Assembly: GCA_016936455.1 (NCBI GenBank)
Contig: JAFGXV010000047.1
Coordinates: forward strand, 20,627 to 84,626
Origin: Desulfuromonadaceae bacterium
GTDB taxonomy: Bacteria; Desulfobacterota; Desulfuromonadia; Desulfuromonadales; Desulfuromonadaceae
Reading direction: 5' to 3'
Length of the DNA stretch: 64,000 bases
Positions 28,685 through 37,890 of this stretch are shown piece after piece (the stretch's first letter is position 1; each line of letters begins with the position of its first letter). The position numbers and the translations under genes are program-made. The notes below the pieces were generated by a model, which was given only the letters and a program-made list of their open reading frames with translations, had not been told where the DNA came from and searched no databases.

Positions 28685-29206
28685 ATGAACGTCAAGCAGA
28701 TTGAAAAAAAATGGCAGGGTCTCGGCGCCAAGGTTGAGGCTGTCGCGTACGCGCAGACTGGCTATGACTACGATGTGACCCTGACTCCGGAGTCGCTGCA
28801 TGGCTTCGCCGAAGTGATGCTCGCTGAAGGCTTTTATCTTGTTGACCTGATGGCGGTCCACGTGAAGCCTGCGATTGAGGTGGTTTATCAGTTTGCCCAT
28901 TTCGGCGGCCAGCGCTGCCGGGTGATGGGGCGGACCTTTGTCGATGCTCAGGGGGCGCTGCCGACCATTTCCGATGTCTTCCAGGGCGCAAACTGGCACG
29001 AGCGTGAAGCGCGTGATTTCCACGGTGTGGTCTTTGCGGGTCACCCCAACCTTCAGCCGCTCATCCTGGCGGAAGAGGATGTGGATCTCAAGCCGCTGCT
29101 GAAGGATGAGAAAGTGCTGAAGGACGTTGCTGCAATCCGTCGCCAGGTGCCCGAAGCGGAAGCCCCGGCCGCCGAAAAAGCCGCCAAACCCGAAGCCGCT
29201 AATTAG
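28685..29206 (+). CDS. nuoC: NADH-quinone oxidoreductase subunit C
   Basis: A 173-residue subunit of the 30-kDa family that helps NuoD form the quinone site. Family motifs: LMAVHVKPAIEVVYQF, LPTISDVFQGANWHEREARDF and the ending region LKDEKVLKDVAAIRRQ. The last ~15 residues are alanine- and glutamate-rich. It is separate from NuoD, not fused. The ATG is 5 bp after nuoB. Confidence 0.92.
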   Translation: MNVKQIEKKWQGLGAKVEAVAYAQTGYDYDVTLTPESLHGFAEVMLAEGFYLVDLMAVHVKPAIEVVYQFAHFGGQRCRVMGRTFVDAQGALPTISDVFQGANWHEREARDFHGVVFAGHPNLQPLILAEEDVDLKPLLKDEKVLKDVAAIRRQVPEAEAPAAEKAAKPEAAN

Positions 29207-29218
29207 TACGGAGCTGAG

Positions 29219-30352
29219 TTGACTGCCATGATGAATGTAGATGTATTACAAGACGAAAGACATCATCGCTTCGTCCTGAACATGGGCCCGCAACATCCCA
29301 GTACCCACGGGGTTTTGCGTGTGCTGCTGGAGATGGAGGGCGAGTACGCCCTTGAGCTGCAGCCTGTTCTCGGATATGGCCACCGGTGTCATGAAAAAAT
29401 CGCCGAATACAAACCGGCGAAAAACTTTATGCCGAATACGGCGCGCATGGACTACCTCGGAGCGCTGATTTATAATCACGGCTATGCCATGCTGCTTGAG
29501 CGCGCCTGCGGTATCGAAGTGCCACGCCGTGCCGAGTATATCCGTGTCATTGTCGACGAGCTGAACCGCATCCAGAGCCACTTGCTGTGGCTGGGTGCCT
29601 ACCTGCTTGACCTCGGGGCCTTTACGCCGATCATGTACTCCTTCGATGATCGCGAGGAAATTCTCGATATTCTCGAAGATATTACCGGCTCCCGCCTGAC
29701 CTATTGCTACATGCGTGTAGGCGGTGTGTGCAAAGACATCGACGACAAGTTCGTCAGCCGGACCCGCGCCTTTATCGATCGCCTGCGCAGCCGCTACTCG
29801 ATCTATGAGGAACTGGTGAACGGCAACGTGATCCTGCAGAAGCGTCTGATCGATGTCGGGGATTACACCCCTGAGATCTGCGCCCGCTATGGTGTAACGG
29901 GTCCTTTGCTGCGTGGCACCGGGGTTGAGTACGATCTGCGCAAGGCCGAGTCCTACTCGGTCTATTCGGAGTTTGATTTCGAGATTCCGACGGAACAGCG
30001 TGGCGATTCCTGGGCGTCCTATAATGTCCGCTACCGTGAGATCGAGCAGAGTCTGCGAATCATCGAGCAGGCACTGGACAAGCTGCCTGAGGGCGACTTT
30101 ATCGCACCGAAGGTGCCCAAGAAGCTGAAGATCCCTGCAGGTGATTACAACAGCTCCGTTGAGGCGCCGCGTGGCGAGCTGTCGTACTATCTGGTTTCTG
30201 ACGGCAGTGACATGCCTTACCGTCTGAAAATCCGGACCCCGTCGTACTGTAATCTGAGCGTGCTGCCGGAAATGTGCAAAGGCATGATGATCGCCGATGT
30301 CGTTGCCTGCATGGGAGCACTTGACCTTGTTATCCCTGAGATTGACAGGTAG
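29219..30352 (+). CDS. nuoD: NADH-quinone oxidoreductase subunit D
   Basis: A 377-residue 49-kDa subunit, related to the large subunit of NiFe hydrogenases and part of the quinone-binding cavity. It has NMGPQHPSTHGVLRVLLEMEG in two recognisable parts, HRCHEKIAEYK, RIQSHLLWLGAYLLDLGAF and the ending GALDLVIPEIDR. The nickel-binding cysteines of hydrogenases are absent, as expected. The start shown is a TTG with GGAG five bases upstream; the ATG at 29228 is an alternative. NuoE, F and G would normally follow here but nuoH does. Confidence 0.93.
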   Translation: MTAMMNVDVLQDERHHRFVLNMGPQHPSTHGVLRVLLEMEGEYALELQPVLGYGHRCHEKIAEYKPAKNFMPNTARMDYLGALIYNHGYAMLLERACGIEVPRRAEYIRVIVDELNRIQSHLLWLGAYLLDLGAFTPIMYSFDDREEILDILEDITGSRLTYCYMRVGGVCKDIDDKFVSRTRAFIDRLRSRYSIYEELVNGNVILQKRLIDVGDYTPEICARYGVTGPLLRGTGVEYDLRKAESYSVYSEFDFEIPTEQRGDSWASYNVRYREIEQSLRIIEQALDKLPEGDFIAPKVPKKLKIPAGDYNSSVEAPRGELSYYLVSDGSDMPYRLKIRTPSYCNLSVLPEMCKGMMIADVVACMGALDLVIPEIDR

Positions 30353-30357
30353 TGAAT

Positions 30358-31338
30358 ATGGAAACCTTGAATAGTATCACACCCGAATTAATCCGCATTG
30401 TCATGGCGGTTGTTGGTGGCGTGGTGATCGTTTTCGGCAATGCCCTGGTCATGGGCTACCTGGAGCGTAAACTCGCCGGCCATTTCCAGCGGCGCCCCGG
30501 CCCGATGGAAGTTGGTTTCCACGGGATTCTGCAGCTGCTGATCGACGGCGTCAAGCTGATGGGCAAGCAGTTGGTGGTTCCCGCCCAGGCGGACAAAAAA
30601 CTGTTCATGCTGGCACCGATGCTGTCTTTTGTCCCCGTTTTTCTGCCGCTGCTGGTGATTCCGTTCAGCGACAAGATGCAGGCCTTTGACCTGGATGTCG
30701 GCCTGCTGTTCATTCTGGCTGTTGCCGCCATCAACGTGCTGGCGATTCTGGTCGGCGGCTGGGGTTCGAACAACAAGTACTCCCTGTTCGGTGCCTTCCG
30801 CTCCGTCGCCCAGAACGTTGCTTACGAGATTCCGATGCTGATTTCGCTGTTGGCCATTGTTTTCATGACCAACACCTTCAGCTTGAAAGGGATTGTTGAG
30901 GCGCAGAATATCTGGTTTGTCGTGCTGCAGCCGGTGGCCTTCCTGATCTACCTGGTCTGTATGGTGGCCGAGACCAACCGCGCGCCGTTCGACCTGCCGG
31001 AAGCGGAGAGTGAACTGACCGCCGGTTTCCACACGGAGTACAGCGGCATGGGCTTCAGCTTGTTCATGATGGCGGAATACACCAACATGTTCATTTGCTG
31101 CAGCATCGCCACGGTCTTTTTCCTCGGCGGCACGTCAGGAATTCCCCTGCCCTATTTTGAGTACACCGGTGCGATCTGGTTCGTGGCCAAGGTCTACTTG
31201 CTGATGTTCTTCCTGGTATGGATCCGCTGGACCTATCCGCGTACTCGTTTTGATCAGCTGATGAACCTGTGCTGGAAGTACCTGATTCCGTTCTCCCTGG
31301 TTAATCTCCTAATTACTGTTGTGGTAGTGAAGCTATGA
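30358..31338 (+). CDS. nuoH: NADH-quinone oxidoreductase subunit H
   Basis: A 326-residue membrane subunit with eight or nine helices that links the quinone site to the proton-pumping arm. Motifs: YLERKLAGHFQRRPGPMEVG, AEANRAPFDLPEAESEL in the form AETNRAPFDLPEAE, and FHTEYSGMGF, whose acidic residues line the quinone chamber. The ATG at 30358 is 8 bp after an AGG; a GTG at 30352 overlaps the nuoD stop and is also possible. Its end overlaps nuoI by 4 bp. Confidence 0.94.
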   Translation: METLNSITPELIRIVMAVVGGVVIVFGNALVMGYLERKLAGHFQRRPGPMEVGFHGILQLLIDGVKLMGKQLVVPAQADKKLFMLAPMLSFVPVFLPLLVIPFSDKMQAFDLDVGLLFILAVAAINVLAILVGGWGSNNKYSLFGAFRSVAQNVAYEIPMLISLLAIVFMTNTFSLKGIVEAQNIWFVVLQPVAFLIYLVCMVAETNRAPFDLPEAESELTAGFHTEYSGMGFSLFMMAEYTNMFICCSIATVFFLGGTSGIPLPYFEYTGAIWFVAKVYLLMFFLVWIRWTYPRTRFDQLMNLCWKYLIPFSLVNLLITVVVVKL

Positions 31339-31775
31339 AAGCCTATTTTACTGAACTGTTTACGGGATTTTGGAGCCTGATCGTCGGTCTCAAGGTGACG
31401 CTCAAGGCATTGTTTTCACCCATTGTCACCACGCAGTATCCCCGGGAAAAGATTGAGATTACACCGAATTATCGGGGGCATATCGATCTGCTCAAGGACC
31501 CGGAGACCGGAACCCACAAGTGCATCACCTGCGGTTCCTGTATGCGCGAGTGCCCGTCGGACTGCATCGTGATCGATGGTGAAAAGCGCGAAGGCGTCAA
31601 GGGCAAGGTGCTGACCGTCTTTACACTGGATTTCACCAAATGCAGCCTGTGCGGAGCCTGTGTCGAAACCTGCCCGACTGGCGCCATTGACTACTCCAAT
31701 GAGTATGAACTGGCCGGACGAGCGCGCAGTGATTTTTATTACGATTTGATCAAGAGGATGGAGGAACGGCAATGA
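31335..31775 (+). CDS. nuoI: NADH-quinone oxidoreductase subunit I
   Basis: A 146-residue ferredoxin-like subunit with two 4Fe-4S motifs, CITCGSCMRECP and CSLCGACVETCP, which form clusters N6a and N6b between the electron-input module and NuoB. The N-terminal amphipathic part anchors it to the membrane arm. It overlaps nuoH and nuoJ by 4 bp each (ATGA). In complexes without NuoEFG this subunit is the likely entry point for ferredoxin electrons. Confidence 0.95.
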   Translation: MKAYFTELFTGFWSLIVGLKVTLKALFSPIVTTQYPREKIEITPNYRGHIDLLKDPETGTHKCITCGSCMRECPSDCIVIDGEKREGVKGKVLTVFTLDFTKCSLCGACVETCPTGAIDYSNEYELAGRARSDFYYDLIKRMEERQ

Positions 31776-32296
31776 TCGTTTATCGTTATATCGCCGAGGC
31801 CCTCTTTTATGCCTTCATGATTCTCACATTCATGGGCGGTTACATGGCCGTACGCTCCCGGATGCTGATGCATGCTGTGCTGGGTCTGGCGGTCTCGTTA
31901 TTGGGTGTGGCAGGGCTGTACTTCCATCTCGGAAGTCCGTTTTTGGCCACCATGCAGATCCTGATTTACGTTGGTGCGGTCTGTATCATGATCGTGCTTG
32001 GTGTCATGCTCGGTAATACGCCGGATCAGTTGGCCGCCAAGAATTTCAAGGGTCGCAATCTGGTGCTGGCGCTTGGAGCCTGCACGGCCGCCTTTATGAC
32101 TCTGTTTGTGACGTTGAGCCAGACCCGGTTTGCACCGGCAGCTGAGCGGGTTGGTGACATGTCCATCCGCTTCATCGGTGAAAATCTGCTGTTCCAGTAC
32201 TGTCTGGCCTTCGAATTGATTTCCGTCATTCTGTTGACAGCGATTATCGGTGCCATCATTCTGGCGCGCGATGGCCGGGAGGAGACAGCGAAATGA
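31772..32296 (+). CDS. nuoJ: NADH-quinone oxidoreductase subunit J
   Basis: A 174-residue membrane subunit with five helices. The family segment VRSRMLMHAVLGLAVSLLGVAG leads to the gating helix ILIYVGAVCIMIVLGVML. It overlaps nuoI and nuoK by 4 bp, so the three are translated together. Confidence 0.93.
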   Translation: MIVYRYIAEALFYAFMILTFMGGYMAVRSRMLMHAVLGLAVSLLGVAGLYFHLGSPFLATMQILIYVGAVCIMIVLGVMLGNTPDQLAAKNFKGRNLVLALGACTAAFMTLFVTLSQTRFAPAAERVGDMSIRFIGENLLFQYCLAFELISVILLTAIIGAIILARDGREETAK

Positions 32297-32610
32297 TTAT
32301 CAGCGATAACCTGAATACCTATTTGATTATCGCAGCAATCCTGCTGGTAATCGGTCTTTACGGCATGCTGCAGCATCGCTCCTTGATCGGCATGTTGATT
32401 TCAAGTGAGTTTATCCTCAACGGTGCCGGACTCAACTTCATGGCGTTCAATCGCTTTGTGGCGCCGAACCCGGCAGTCGGTCAGATTTATACCCTGTTTA
32501 TCATGGGTATTGCGGCGGCTGAGGCGGCGATCGTGGTCAGTATCATCATTGCCGTTTACCGTAAGTACCGCAATGAGGATCCGGCTGAGGTTCAGGATCT
32601 GAAACTCTGA
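32293..32610 (+). CDS. nuoK: NADH-quinone oxidoreductase subunit K
   Basis: A 105-residue subunit with three helices and the MnhC/MrpC-like pattern: GMLQHRSLIGMLISSEFILNGAGLNF and GIAAAEAAIVVSIIIAVYRK. The glutamates in helices 2 and 3 belong to the proton-transfer chain. An 85-bp gap follows, longer than the other gaps in this part of the operon. Confidence 0.94.
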   Translation: MIISDNLNTYLIIAAILLVIGLYGMLQHRSLIGMLISSEFILNGAGLNFMAFNRFVAPNPAVGQIYTLFIMGIAAAEAAIVVSIIIAVYRKYRNEDPAEVQDLKL

Positions 32611-32695
32611 TCCTGTACGGCTGATGGTTATGTTATCTGTAACGGCTGTTTCGATCCCTTGAGGATCGGGACCACCACCTGAGAAAGCACTTGTA

Positions 32696-34189
32696 ATGAA
32701 CACGATAATCACGAGCAAGATTGTTCTGACCATGCTGATCCCGATGGTCACGGGAGTGCTGGTCATGTTTTCGGGGAAGAAGCCGAATCTGCGTGACAGC
32801 TGGTCGACGCTCGGTGCGATCCTCACTTTTGCATCGGTGCTGCAGTTTCTGCCGACCATACTGGATGGTACCCAGCTCCAATATACGCTGTTCGAGCTGT
32901 ATCCGGGTATCACGGTCAAGCTGAACCTGGATGGCCTGGGCGTGGTCTTTGCCCTCGTTGCCTCGTTCCTGTGGATTCTGGCCAGTCTTTACTGCGTCGG
33001 CTACATGCGCGGACTCAACGAGCATGCTCAGACCCGTTTTTATGTCTGCTATGCCGTCTCCGTTGGCGCAGCCATGGGTGCCGCGTTTGCCGGCAACCTG
33101 TTTACCCTGTACCTGTTCTACGAGATCGTTTCGATCTTTACCTATCCTCTGGTCATGCACCATCAGGATGAAGAGGGGTATGCCGGTGCCAAGAAGTACA
33201 TTGTCTACCTGATGTTCACCTCCAAGGCGTTTTTGCTGCCGGCGATGGTGATTATCTACGTCCTGGCGGGAACCCTCGACTTCCAGACCGCAGGCATCGC
33301 GCAGGGCATTTTCCCGGCTGAGGCGGATCGCTTTGTCGTTGGCATCGCCTACCTGCTGTGCCTGTTCGGCTTTGCCAAGTCCGGTATCATGCCGCTGCAT
33401 AACTGGCTGCCGGACGCGATGGTTGCACCGACTCCGGTCAGTGCGTTGCTCCATGCGGTCGTCGTTGTTAAGGTCGGTGTCTTCTCGACCTGCCGCGTCA
33501 TGCTGTCGATCTTCGGCACCAACATCCTGCATGAAACCGGACTGGGGATTTTTACCGCCTACTTCGTGTCGGTGACGATTCTGACCGCCTCGATCATAGC
33601 TCTGACCAAGACCAATCTCAAGGCGCGACTGGCCTACTCGACGGTCAGCCAGCTGTCCTATATCATCCTCGGTGTGGCCATGTTGACACCGAACTCGATT
33701 ACGGGTGGTCTGATTCACATTGCCAACCACGCTTTTGCAAAGATCACGCTGTTCTTCGCGGCCGGTTGTATCTTCGTTGCCAGCGGCAAGAAGGATATCG
33801 GCGAGATGGGTGGCCTGGGCTACCGCATGCCCTTTACCCTGATTGCCTTCGCTGTGGCCTCGCTGGGCATGATCGGCGCTCCACCCGTGGGTGGCTTTGT
33901 CACCAAGTGGTATCTGGCACTGGGCACCATGGACATCCACAACTGGATCCTGCTGTGCGTGCTGCTGGCCAGTAGCTTGCTCAATGCCGGGTATTTTGTG
34001 CCCATCTTCCTGCAGGCTTTCTTCGGCAAGCCGTTGCCGGAAGACGAAGGTGTGACCGGAAGTCTGGAAAACAAGCCGCTGATTATGTTCATGGTGGTGC
34101 CGCTGGTCATTACCGCGACGCTGTCGGTACTGGTCGGTATTTATCCGGATCTGTTCCTGAACCTCATTAACCTGATGGTGAAGTCATGA
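32696..34189 (+). CDS. Extra antiporter-like (MrpD/NuoM-type) membrane subunit
   Basis: A 497-residue protein with about 14 helices of the proton-conducting NuoL/M/N-MrpD family (Proton_antipo_M). Typical segments: FTLYLFYEIVSIFTYPLVMHHQDEEG, AKSGIMPLHNWLPDAMVAPTPVSALLHAVVVVKVG, and ARLAYSTVSQLSYIILG. It has the key glutamate in helix 5, lysine in helix 7 and histidines in the discontinuous helix. It resembles MrpD more than NuoL, and NuoL, M and N equivalents follow, so the complex would hold four such channels instead of three. It overlaps the next gene by 4 bp. Confidence 0.85.
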   Translation: MNTIITSKIVLTMLIPMVTGVLVMFSGKKPNLRDSWSTLGAILTFASVLQFLPTILDGTQLQYTLFELYPGITVKLNLDGLGVVFALVASFLWILASLYCVGYMRGLNEHAQTRFYVCYAVSVGAAMGAAFAGNLFTLYLFYEIVSIFTYPLVMHHQDEEGYAGAKKYIVYLMFTSKAFLLPAMVIIYVLAGTLDFQTAGIAQGIFPAEADRFVVGIAYLLCLFGFAKSGIMPLHNWLPDAMVAPTPVSALLHAVVVVKVGVFSTCRVMLSIFGTNILHETGLGIFTAYFVSVTILTASIIALTKTNLKARLAYSTVSQLSYIILGVAMLTPNSITGGLIHIANHAFAKITLFFAAGCIFVASGKKDIGEMGGLGYRMPFTLIAFAVASLGMIGAPPVGGFVTKWYLALGTMDIHNWILLCVLLASSLLNAGYFVPIFLQAFFGKPLPEDEGVTGSLENKPLIMFMVVPLVITATLSVLVGIYPDLFLNLINLMVKS

Positions 34190-34434
34190 TCGTTCAAGTC
34201 ATTACTTATTTGCGTGAGAGATCGGCCATGATGAAGTGGATTTTCCTCTCTTATCTGGCTTTCGCTCTCGTCTTCGATTTCTTTGCAGACCGGCATCATG
34301 CCCATTTCTGGGGGGATCATGTGATCGGCTTCTGGGCGATCTTTGGCCTCCTGGGTTGTCTGCTGATGATTGTTTTCTGTAAAGGGCTGTCGCACGTATG
34401 GCTGGAGAGGGATACGGATTATTATGACAAGTAG
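34186..34434 (+). CDS. Small two-helix membrane protein within the nuo operon
   Basis: An 82-residue protein with two hydrophobic segments (about residues 17-32 and 45-65) and a hydrophilic, acidic C-terminus (WLERDTDYYDK). A short HH-containing loop (DRHHAHFWGDHVIGFW) joins the helices. I do not recognise a family. ATGA overlap with the gene before and an 11-bp overlap with the one after show it is co-translated with them, so it may be an accessory subunit of the complex. An internal ATG at 34228 is an alternative start. Confidence 0.7.
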   Translation: MIVQVITYLRERSAMMKWIFLSYLAFALVFDFFADRHHAHFWGDHVIGFWAIFGLLGCLLMIVFCKGLSHVWLERDTDYYDK

Positions 34435-36190
34435 TATTTTTATGCACCCGGCGGCGCTTTTCCTTGTCGGCGCGCTGCTGCTTCCCCTGTTCCGGAAGTT
34501 CAATGCCCAGAAGATCTGGTTGGTGGTTGTCCCTCTGCTGGCGTTTCTGCAGATCAAATACCTGCCTGCTTCTTTTGGCTGCGTCGAGTGGCTGGGTTTC
34601 AAGATGCAGTTTGGTCGTGTTGACCAGTTGACGATGGTCTTTCTCCACGTCTTTACCCTGATGGCGCTGATCGGCAGTATCTTCGGTCTGCACGTCAAGG
34701 AAAGCGGCCAGCATGTTGCTGCCTGGCTGTATGTGGCCGGCTCCCTCGGGACGACGCTGGCGGGCGATTACCTGACTCTTTTCATCTTCTGGGAGCTGAT
34801 GGCGTTTGCCTCGGTGTTCCTGGTCTGGTACCGCAAGAAGAAGCGCTCCATTGAGGCCGGTTTCCGCTACCTGCTGGTGCATACCTTCGGTGGTCTGGTG
34901 TTGCTCGGTGGTATCTTTCTGCGCTATCAGGCAACGCATGATCTCAGTTTTGAGCTGATTTCGCCGGATACGGCGACACTGGCCGAGTACCTGATCATGA
35001 TCGGTTTCATGCTCAATGCGGCGGTTCCGCCGATTCATGCCTGGTTGCCGGACGCTTATCCCGAGGCGACGGTTACAGGTGCGGTTTTCATGTGCGCCTT
35101 CACCACCAAGACAGCCGTCTACGTGCTGGCTCGCGGGTTTGCCGGTTTTGAAGCCCTGGCCATCATGGGTGCCATCATGACCCTGTATGGCGTTGGCTAC
35201 GCGGTTATCGAGAATGATGCGCGGCGCATTCTGGCTTATCACATCGTCAGCCAGGTCGGCTACATGGTCTGCGGCGTCGGTATTGGTACTGAAATGGCGA
35301 TCAACGGTGCCTGCGCTCACGCCTACGCGCACATTCTCTACAAGGCCCTGCTGTTCATGGGTGTCGGCAGCGTTCTGGAGATGACGGGTCGCTCCAAGCT
35401 CAGTGAGCTGGGCGGTTTGTACAAATACATGCCGTTCTCCATGATCTTCACTGTGATCGGCGGCATCGCGATCTCCGGTTTCCCGTTGACCAGCGGTTTC
35501 ATCAGTAAGTCGATGATTATCGCCGCAGCCGGTAATAATCACCAGCTGATCCTGATGTGCATGCTGTCTCTGGCAGCTGTCGGTACCTTCCTGTCGGTCG
35601 GTATCAAGCTGCCTTACTTCATCTGGTTCGGTCCCAAGGATTCCGGTCTCAAGCCGAAGGAAGCCTACTGGAATATGCAGGTCGGTATGTTCATGGCCGC
35701 CTTTATGTGTATTTTCCTCGGTGTCTATCCAGACTACCTGTACAATATGCTGCCCTACGCGGTGCACTACCATCCGTATAACAGCTACCACCTGACAGAG
35801 ACCTTCCACCTGCTGGGCTTTACGGGTCTGGGTTTCTACATCATGGTGAAGTACCTCAAGCCCCACGATGTTTCCAATCTGGATCTCGACTGGTTCTACC
35901 GCCGCGGTGCAGGCTGGTTCATGTGGGTTGCGCGTAACCCCATCAATGCTGTCAATGAGTTTGTCAGCAATGTTTACCAGACAGTCGGTCTGCGTTTCAC
36001 CATGGCGGCCGCACGTGCCTTGTCCTGGTTTGACTGGGAAGGCATCGACTGGGCGCTGGACGGCAGCGCCAAGGGGATCGTGCAGGGGGGTGAGCAGGTC
36101 CGCCAGTTCCAGACCGGTAAACTGCAGCAATACATCGGTGCAGCGGTTGCTCTGCTGTTCCTGGTGCTCATCGTCGTGGTGTTGATTTAA
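34424..36190 (+). CDS. nuoL: NADH-quinone oxidoreductase subunit L-like protein
   Basis: A 588-residue protein of the NuoL/MrpA antiporter-like family with ~15 helices. Core motifs: GDYLTLFIFWELMAFASVFLVWY, VPPIHAWLPDAYPEATVTG and RILAYHIVSQVGYMVCG. Its long C-terminal tail, with a final hydrophobic helix after RQFQTGKLQQYIG, matches the lateral helix end of NuoL, which supports the name. The start is the ATG at 34424, inside the preceding small gene; an in-frame GTG at 34370 is less likely. Confidence 0.8.
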   Translation: MTSSIFMHPAALFLVGALLLPLFRKFNAQKIWLVVVPLLAFLQIKYLPASFGCVEWLGFKMQFGRVDQLTMVFLHVFTLMALIGSIFGLHVKESGQHVAAWLYVAGSLGTTLAGDYLTLFIFWELMAFASVFLVWYRKKKRSIEAGFRYLLVHTFGGLVLLGGIFLRYQATHDLSFELISPDTATLAEYLIMIGFMLNAAVPPIHAWLPDAYPEATVTGAVFMCAFTTKTAVYVLARGFAGFEALAIMGAIMTLYGVGYAVIENDARRILAYHIVSQVGYMVCGVGIGTEMAINGACAHAYAHILYKALLFMGVGSVLEMTGRSKLSELGGLYKYMPFSMIFTVIGGIAISGFPLTSGFISKSMIIAAAGNNHQLILMCMLSLAAVGTFLSVGIKLPYFIWFGPKDSGLKPKEAYWNMQVGMFMAAFMCIFLGVYPDYLYNMLPYAVHYHPYNSYHLTETFHLLGFTGLGFYIMVKYLKPHDVSNLDLDWFYRRGAGWFMWVARNPINAVNEFVSNVYQTVGLRFTMAAARALSWFDWEGIDWALDGSAKGIVQGGEQVRQFQTGKLQQYIGAAVALLFLVLIVVVLI

Positions 36191-36236
36191 TTTATCGTTG
36201 CGATCTGGCAATATTCTCATACGACAGTAGGAAGTC

Positions 36237-37871
36237 ATGGAAAAGTATCTAATCCTGAACACACTGAACTACCCGATTTTGTCGATGCTGCTGCTGGTGC
36301 CGCTGATCGGGGCCGTTGTCGCCATGTTCCTGCGTGGCGATACCCTGCAGAAGTTCTGGGCTCTGGCCGTAACGACTGTCACGGCTGTGATCTCCATTCC
36401 CCTGTGGAACTGTTTTGACCGTTCCACAGCCAAATACCAGTTCGTTGAACTGCGCCACTGGTTCCCGGCGCTGAATCTGGATTACGTCGTCGGCGTTGAC
36501 GGCATCAGCGTACTGCTGGTTCTGCTGACCACCTTTGTCATGCCGCTGTGTATCCTGTGCTCCTGGACCTACATCCAGAAGCGGATCAAGGAATTCATGA
36601 TCGTGACCCTGCTGATGGAAACCGCCATGCTCGGTGTCTTCGTCAGCCTGAACACGGTCCTGTTCTACATCTTCTGGGAAGGCATGCTGGTTCCCATGTA
36701 CCTGATCATTGCGATCTGGGGTGGTGACCGCAAGGACTACGCGTCCATCAAGTTCTTCCTCTACACCTTTGCCGGAAGTATCTTCCTGCTGGTGTCGATT
36801 GTTGCCCTGTATATCCATACCGGGACCTTCTTTATTCCCGAACTGATGGATCATACCTATGGCTTCGCGTTCCAGATGTGGGTATTCCTGGCTTGCGCTC
36901 TGGGTTTCGCCATCAAGATGCCGATGTTTCCGTTCCACACCTGGCTGCCGGCTGCGCACGTTCAGGCGCCGACGGCGGGATCGGTTATCCTGGCCAGTAT
37001 TCTGCTGAAGATGGGTGGTTACGGATTCCTGCGTTTCTGCCTGCCGATTGCCCCGGCTGCAACCTTCTACTGCATGCCGTACCTGATCATCATGTCGTTG
37101 GTCAGCATTATCGTCGGTGGTTATCTGGCTCTGGGTCAGTCGGACATCAAGAAACTGATTGCCTACTCATCCGTCGGTCACATGGGTTTTGTCACCTTGG
37201 GGATTTTCCTGCTCAATGATGCTGGGATCAAAGGGGCCATGCTGCAGATGATCAACCATGGTGTGACGACAGGGGCGCTGTTTATCCTGATCGGTCTGAT
37301 CTACGAGCGCACCCACAGCCGTGAGCTGTCGGTGAATAACAAGCTTGGGATGATCATGCCGATCTACGTCACCTTCCTCGGTATTTTCTCGCTGTCCTCG
37401 CTGGCCTTCCCTGGAACCAACAGTTTTGTCGGTGAGTTCCTGGTGCTGTTCGGCGCATTTGAAAAGTATCCTCTGGTGGGTGCCATGGCTATTCCCGGTG
37501 CCATTCTGGCAGCGGCCTACATGCTGCGCATGCTGCAGAAAATGGTATGGGATGATTCCGATGGTCATGGTCATCACCATGATGACGACCACGGCCATGG
37601 CGATCATGGCGACGCACACGGCCATGACAGCCATGTCCTGGCGGACTGTAATTTCCGTGAGATTCTTCAGCTGGCGTTTCTGACGATCTTTGTGTTCTGG
37701 ATCGGTCTTCATCCCACGCCGCTGCTGGATATGATGGATACAAGTATTGCTCACCTGATTCATCAGGTGGATGCCGGCAGTGTGGTTCACGATGCTGTCC
37801 AGCATCATGGTGAGCATCATGCTCTGCTGAATCAGGCTGGTGCCTGGGTCAAGAGTATCGTTAGCTTCTAA
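36237..37871 (+). CDS. nuoM: NADH-quinone oxidoreductase subunit M with a His/Asp-rich loop
   Basis: A 544-residue channel subunit. It has VDGISVLLVLLTTFVMPL, FYIFWEGMLVPMYLIIAIWGG, PFHTWLPAAHVQAPTAGSV and KKLIAYSSVGHMGFVTLG, the classic NuoM pattern. Near residues 441-466, between the last helices, is a loop of repeated HGH and DD units (positions 37559-37635) not normally present in NuoM. It could bind divalent metal or simply extend the loop. The family core is intact. The ATG has GGAAG 5-8 bp upstream. Confidence 0.93.
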   Translation: MEKYLILNTLNYPILSMLLLVPLIGAVVAMFLRGDTLQKFWALAVTTVTAVISIPLWNCFDRSTAKYQFVELRHWFPALNLDYVVGVDGISVLLVLLTTFVMPLCILCSWTYIQKRIKEFMIVTLLMETAMLGVFVSLNTVLFYIFWEGMLVPMYLIIAIWGGDRKDYASIKFFLYTFAGSIFLLVSIVALYIHTGTFFIPELMDHTYGFAFQMWVFLACALGFAIKMPMFPFHTWLPAAHVQAPTAGSVILASILLKMGGYGFLRFCLPIAPAATFYCMPYLIIMSLVSIIVGGYLALGQSDIKKLIAYSSVGHMGFVTLGIFLLNDAGIKGAMLQMINHGVTTGALFILIGLIYERTHSRELSVNNKLGMIMPIYVTFLGIFSLSSLAFPGTNSFVGEFLVLFGAFEKYPLVGAMAIPGAILAAAYMLRMLQKMVWDDSDGHGHHHDDDHGHGDHGDAHGHDSHVLADCNFREILQLAFLTIFVFWIGLHPTPLLDMMDTSIAHLIHQVDAGSVVHDAVQHHGEHHALLNQAGAWVKSIVSF

Positions 37872-37890
37872 CTAAAGAATCGGATCAATT

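Noticed and set aside
34202..36262. 686-residue minus-strand open frame opposite nuoL
   Set aside because: Low-complexity composition rich in His, Gln and Asp typical of antisense to a membrane protein gene; no motif.
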